DNA from: Tanytarsus gracilentus
Taxonomy: Eukaryota; Arthropoda; Insecta; Diptera; Chironomidae
Length of the DNA stretch: 64,000 nt
Direction of reading: 5' to 3'
NCBI GenBank assembly: GCA_038502055.1
Contig: JAXRKN010000019.1
Coordinates: 620,001-684,000 of the forward strand
The position numbers were made by a program, and so were the translations under genes. Every line of letters starts with the position of its first letter. The stretch's first letter is position 1. This document shows positions 61,266-64,000 of this stretch, one piece after another. The notes under the pieces are model-generated. The model ran no database searches. It was not told where the DNA came from and was given only the letters and a program-made list of their open reading frames with translations.

Positions 61266-61841
61266 ATGAAAATTTTTGTCTTTTTCGCTTTAATCACGAT
61301 ATTTTTCGGTGGAAGTGAAAGTGTCGTTCTTGATTGTAAATTTGTTGATTATCGAGTGAACAGTTTTGGTTACAGCTGTGTTGTTGCAAATGCTGAATTG
61401 ATAACATCGAGGGACGATCGTGAAATCACAGAAATTCGAGGTCAACATTTGAGTGGAGAAACCGGCGATGATGTTGTTGGATTCTATGCTAATGGCAAAA
61501 AAGTTAATTACTTCCCACGCGGACTCACAAAGTTCTTCAAAAATATTAACAATATTAATTTTCACCGCTCAAACCTTCAAGAAATCACAAAAGATGATTT
61601 AAAAGAATTCCGACATGAATTGGAGAAATTATATCTTCATGACAATCAAATTAAAAGTATTGAGGACGGAACTTTTAGTCGATTGAAAAAACTTGAAACA
61701 TTAACTTTGTTTTCAAATCCATGCACATCTGATTATGACATTGCCCTAAGTCGCTCAAAAGTTCTTAAACTCATTTTTAAAGTTGAAGAAAGTTGCAAAG
61801 ATCCGAATTACATTCCAGCAACAAAAAAGCCGAAAATCTAA
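61266..61841 (+). CDS. Secreted short leucine-rich-repeat protein
   Basis: Single exon, 191 residues. The signal peptide is MKIFVFFALITIFFGGSES. A cysteine-bearing N-terminal region (LDCKFVDY, GYSCVV) and about two LRRs (LEKLYLHDNQIKSIEDGTFS, LKKLETLTLFSNPC) follow, closed by a C-cap cysteine (ESCKDPNY) and a basic end. There is no transmembrane segment. It is of the same broad type as the LRR part of the membrane protein at 51062-52485. Such small secreted LRR proteins are numerous in mosquitoes and midges; function unknown. A polyadenylation signal AATAAA occurs near 61948. It sits inside the histone cluster but has no histone-type stem-loop. Confidence 0.85.
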   Translation: MKIFVFFALITIFFGGSESVVLDCKFVDYRVNSFGYSCVVANAELITSRDDREITEIRGQHLSGETGDDVVGFYANGKKVNYFPRGLTKFFKNINNINFHRSNLQEITKDDLKEFRHELEKLYLHDNQIKSIEDGTFSRLKKLETLTLFSNPCTSDYDIALSRSKVLKLIFKVEESCKDPNYIPATKKPKI

Positions 61842-62112
61842 AATTTGCCGAAGAAAGTCAAGAAATTTCGACTTTAACCTCAAACCTGACAGCATGCTGC
61901 AGCATGAAATGTTAAAAGTTATATTTTTTCGATAATTAATGTAACGAATAAAAAAATGATAAAATAAAATTGTTTTCGGGCATAAAACATCTCACCCACT
62001 ACGACGTTATAAACATATAACTCACTTGAGAACTTAATACTAAATTTTGGTACTCGCAACATATTAAAATAAATTTAATAAATATTTTTTCTTAATAAAA
62101 TTATATTTTTGT
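61842..62112. other. Convergent spacer between LRR gene and H4 copy 2
   Basis: Non-coding AT-rich DNA with polyadenylation-like AATAAA words near 61948 and 61965. Nothing else seen. Confidence 0.4.
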
Positions 62113-62128
62113 GGTCCTGAAAAGGACC
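62113..62128 (-). terminator. Histone 3' stem-loop of H4 copy 2
   Basis: On the minus strand GGTCCTTTTCAGGACC followed by ACAAAA. Confidence 0.9.
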
Positions 62129-62163
62129 GTTTTAGGTTGTTGAGTATGTTAATATTGAAAAAA

Positions 62164-63289
<1,126 letters not shown>

Positions 63290-63331
63290 ATTACTCAAAG
63301 CATAAAAATACATAAAAATTCATATTGAATC

Positions 63332-63347
63332 GGTCTTTTTCAAGACC
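63332..63347 (+). terminator. Histone 3' stem-loop of H3 copy 2
   Basis: GGTCTTTTTCAAGACC followed by ACCAAAA. Confidence 0.9.
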
Positions 63348-63902
63348 ACCAAAAATAATTCAAAAGGAAAAATTTAATTATTTCTAAAAATGATCTCATA
63401 AAATTGTTTTAATACACTGCACTGTAGATTTAATTGCTAAGTTAAATACCTAAATTTAATAAATATTTTTCTTCATTTTTCATATTCAATTTAAATTTTT
63501 TATAAAATTAAGATTTAAACCTAGATTAAATACTTCAGTACAAAATAAAAAACCTTATTATATTTTTGGCTTATTTCAAGATTTACAAAAATTAAAAAAA
63601 AATATTTTTTGTATTTTTACGTTTACACATTTTGATTGTGGCTGTACTTTTAAATTTATTTTCTACAAAATATATTGTTGTCAATTCCTTAAGATGTTAG
63701 CAGATTCATTAAATATGAAATCATTCTCAAATGTGTGAACGTTTATTAATAAATTGACTACACCCTAAATACTGCGTCGTAACAAAAGAAAAACTCGAAT
63801 TAAAGTTAAACGAAAAAACTTCACTTAATACGTATTAGAAATTTCTCGTTTATAGTCGATTAATAATTTATAATTTTTTTCTTTTATGAAAATAAATTTT
63901 GT
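63348..63902. other. Convergent spacer between H3 copy 2 and H2A copy 3
   Basis: AT-rich DNA with no gene or clear repeat. Confidence 0.4.
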
Positions 63903-63918
63903 CGTCCTAAAAAGGACG
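63903..63918 (-). terminator. Histone 3' stem-loop of H2A copy 3, variant loop
   Basis: On the minus strand CGTCCTTTTTAGGACG. The stem is kept, but the loop reads TTTT where the other histone genes of the window have TTTC. Confidence 0.8.
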
Positions 63919-63954
63919 GTTTCAGTAATTTTTTGTGAAGAAACTCAAACTAAC

Positions 63955-64000
63955 TTAAGCTTTTGTCTTTGATTCAGTCTTCTTTGGCAATAAGACAGCT
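63955..64000 (-). CDS. Histone H2A (copy 3), C-terminal end only
   Basis: The last 15 codons of an H2A on the minus strand (VLLPKKTESKTKA and stop) run into the right edge of the window. The C-terminus is the same as in copies 1 and 2. The rest lies outside the window, so whether the gene is intact cannot be seen. Confidence 0.9.
   Translation of the reverse strand, partial: AVLLPKKTESKTKA

Overview
The window looks like AT-rich nuclear DNA from a nematoceran fly, most likely a non-biting midge (Chironomidae). The histone H1 (start MSDPAPEVAPAPAASPAK, then a conserved winged-helix domain) resembles Chironomus H1 as I remember it. Most introns are about 50-75 nt with GT-AG ends, histone mRNAs end in metazoan stem-loops, and the other proteins are insect families. 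Species cannot be fixed without searches.

Layout. Bases 1-32091 hold no gene that I can support and are best read as one giant intron of an ephrin gene (+ strand), whose last three coding exons lie at 32092-33223. Two sites inside it have the zero-length-exon form of recursive (ratchet) splice sites. The same tract carries small transposon relics and a 1-kb non-LTR retrotransposon-like insertion with a 28-bp target duplication. From 35.8 to 45.1 kb there are three minus-strand genes: a catalytically dead clip-domain serine protease homologue with 12 exons including a 12-nt microexon, a complete class I terpene synthase of microbial type, and a secreted DNA/RNA non-specific endonuclease. Several short transposon relics lie between them. 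From 46.0 to 54.1 kb come a RILP-like Rab effector (+), the tail-anchored-protein targeting ATPase Get3 (-), and two small single-pass membrane proteins (one LRR, one coiled-coil, both -) separated by a 19-bp minisatellite.

From 54.4 kb to the end lies a histone cluster: H2A(-)/H2B(+), H1(+), H3(-)/H4(+), then a second set with each pair inverted, H2B(-)/H2A(+) and H4(-)/H3(+), and the 3' end of a third H2A(-). Each pair shares a short bidirectional promoter with two TATA boxes. A small secreted-protein gene and a secreted LRR gene are embedded among the histones.

The most notable item is the terpene synthase at 38780-39871. It has every hallmark motif of bacterial and fungal class I terpene cyclases, yet carries two short spliceosomal introns and an arthropod TATA/initiator promoter. 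This suggests a horizontally acquired gene that has become a working insect gene. The genes of the window do not form one pathway; only the histone genes are an obvious functional unit.
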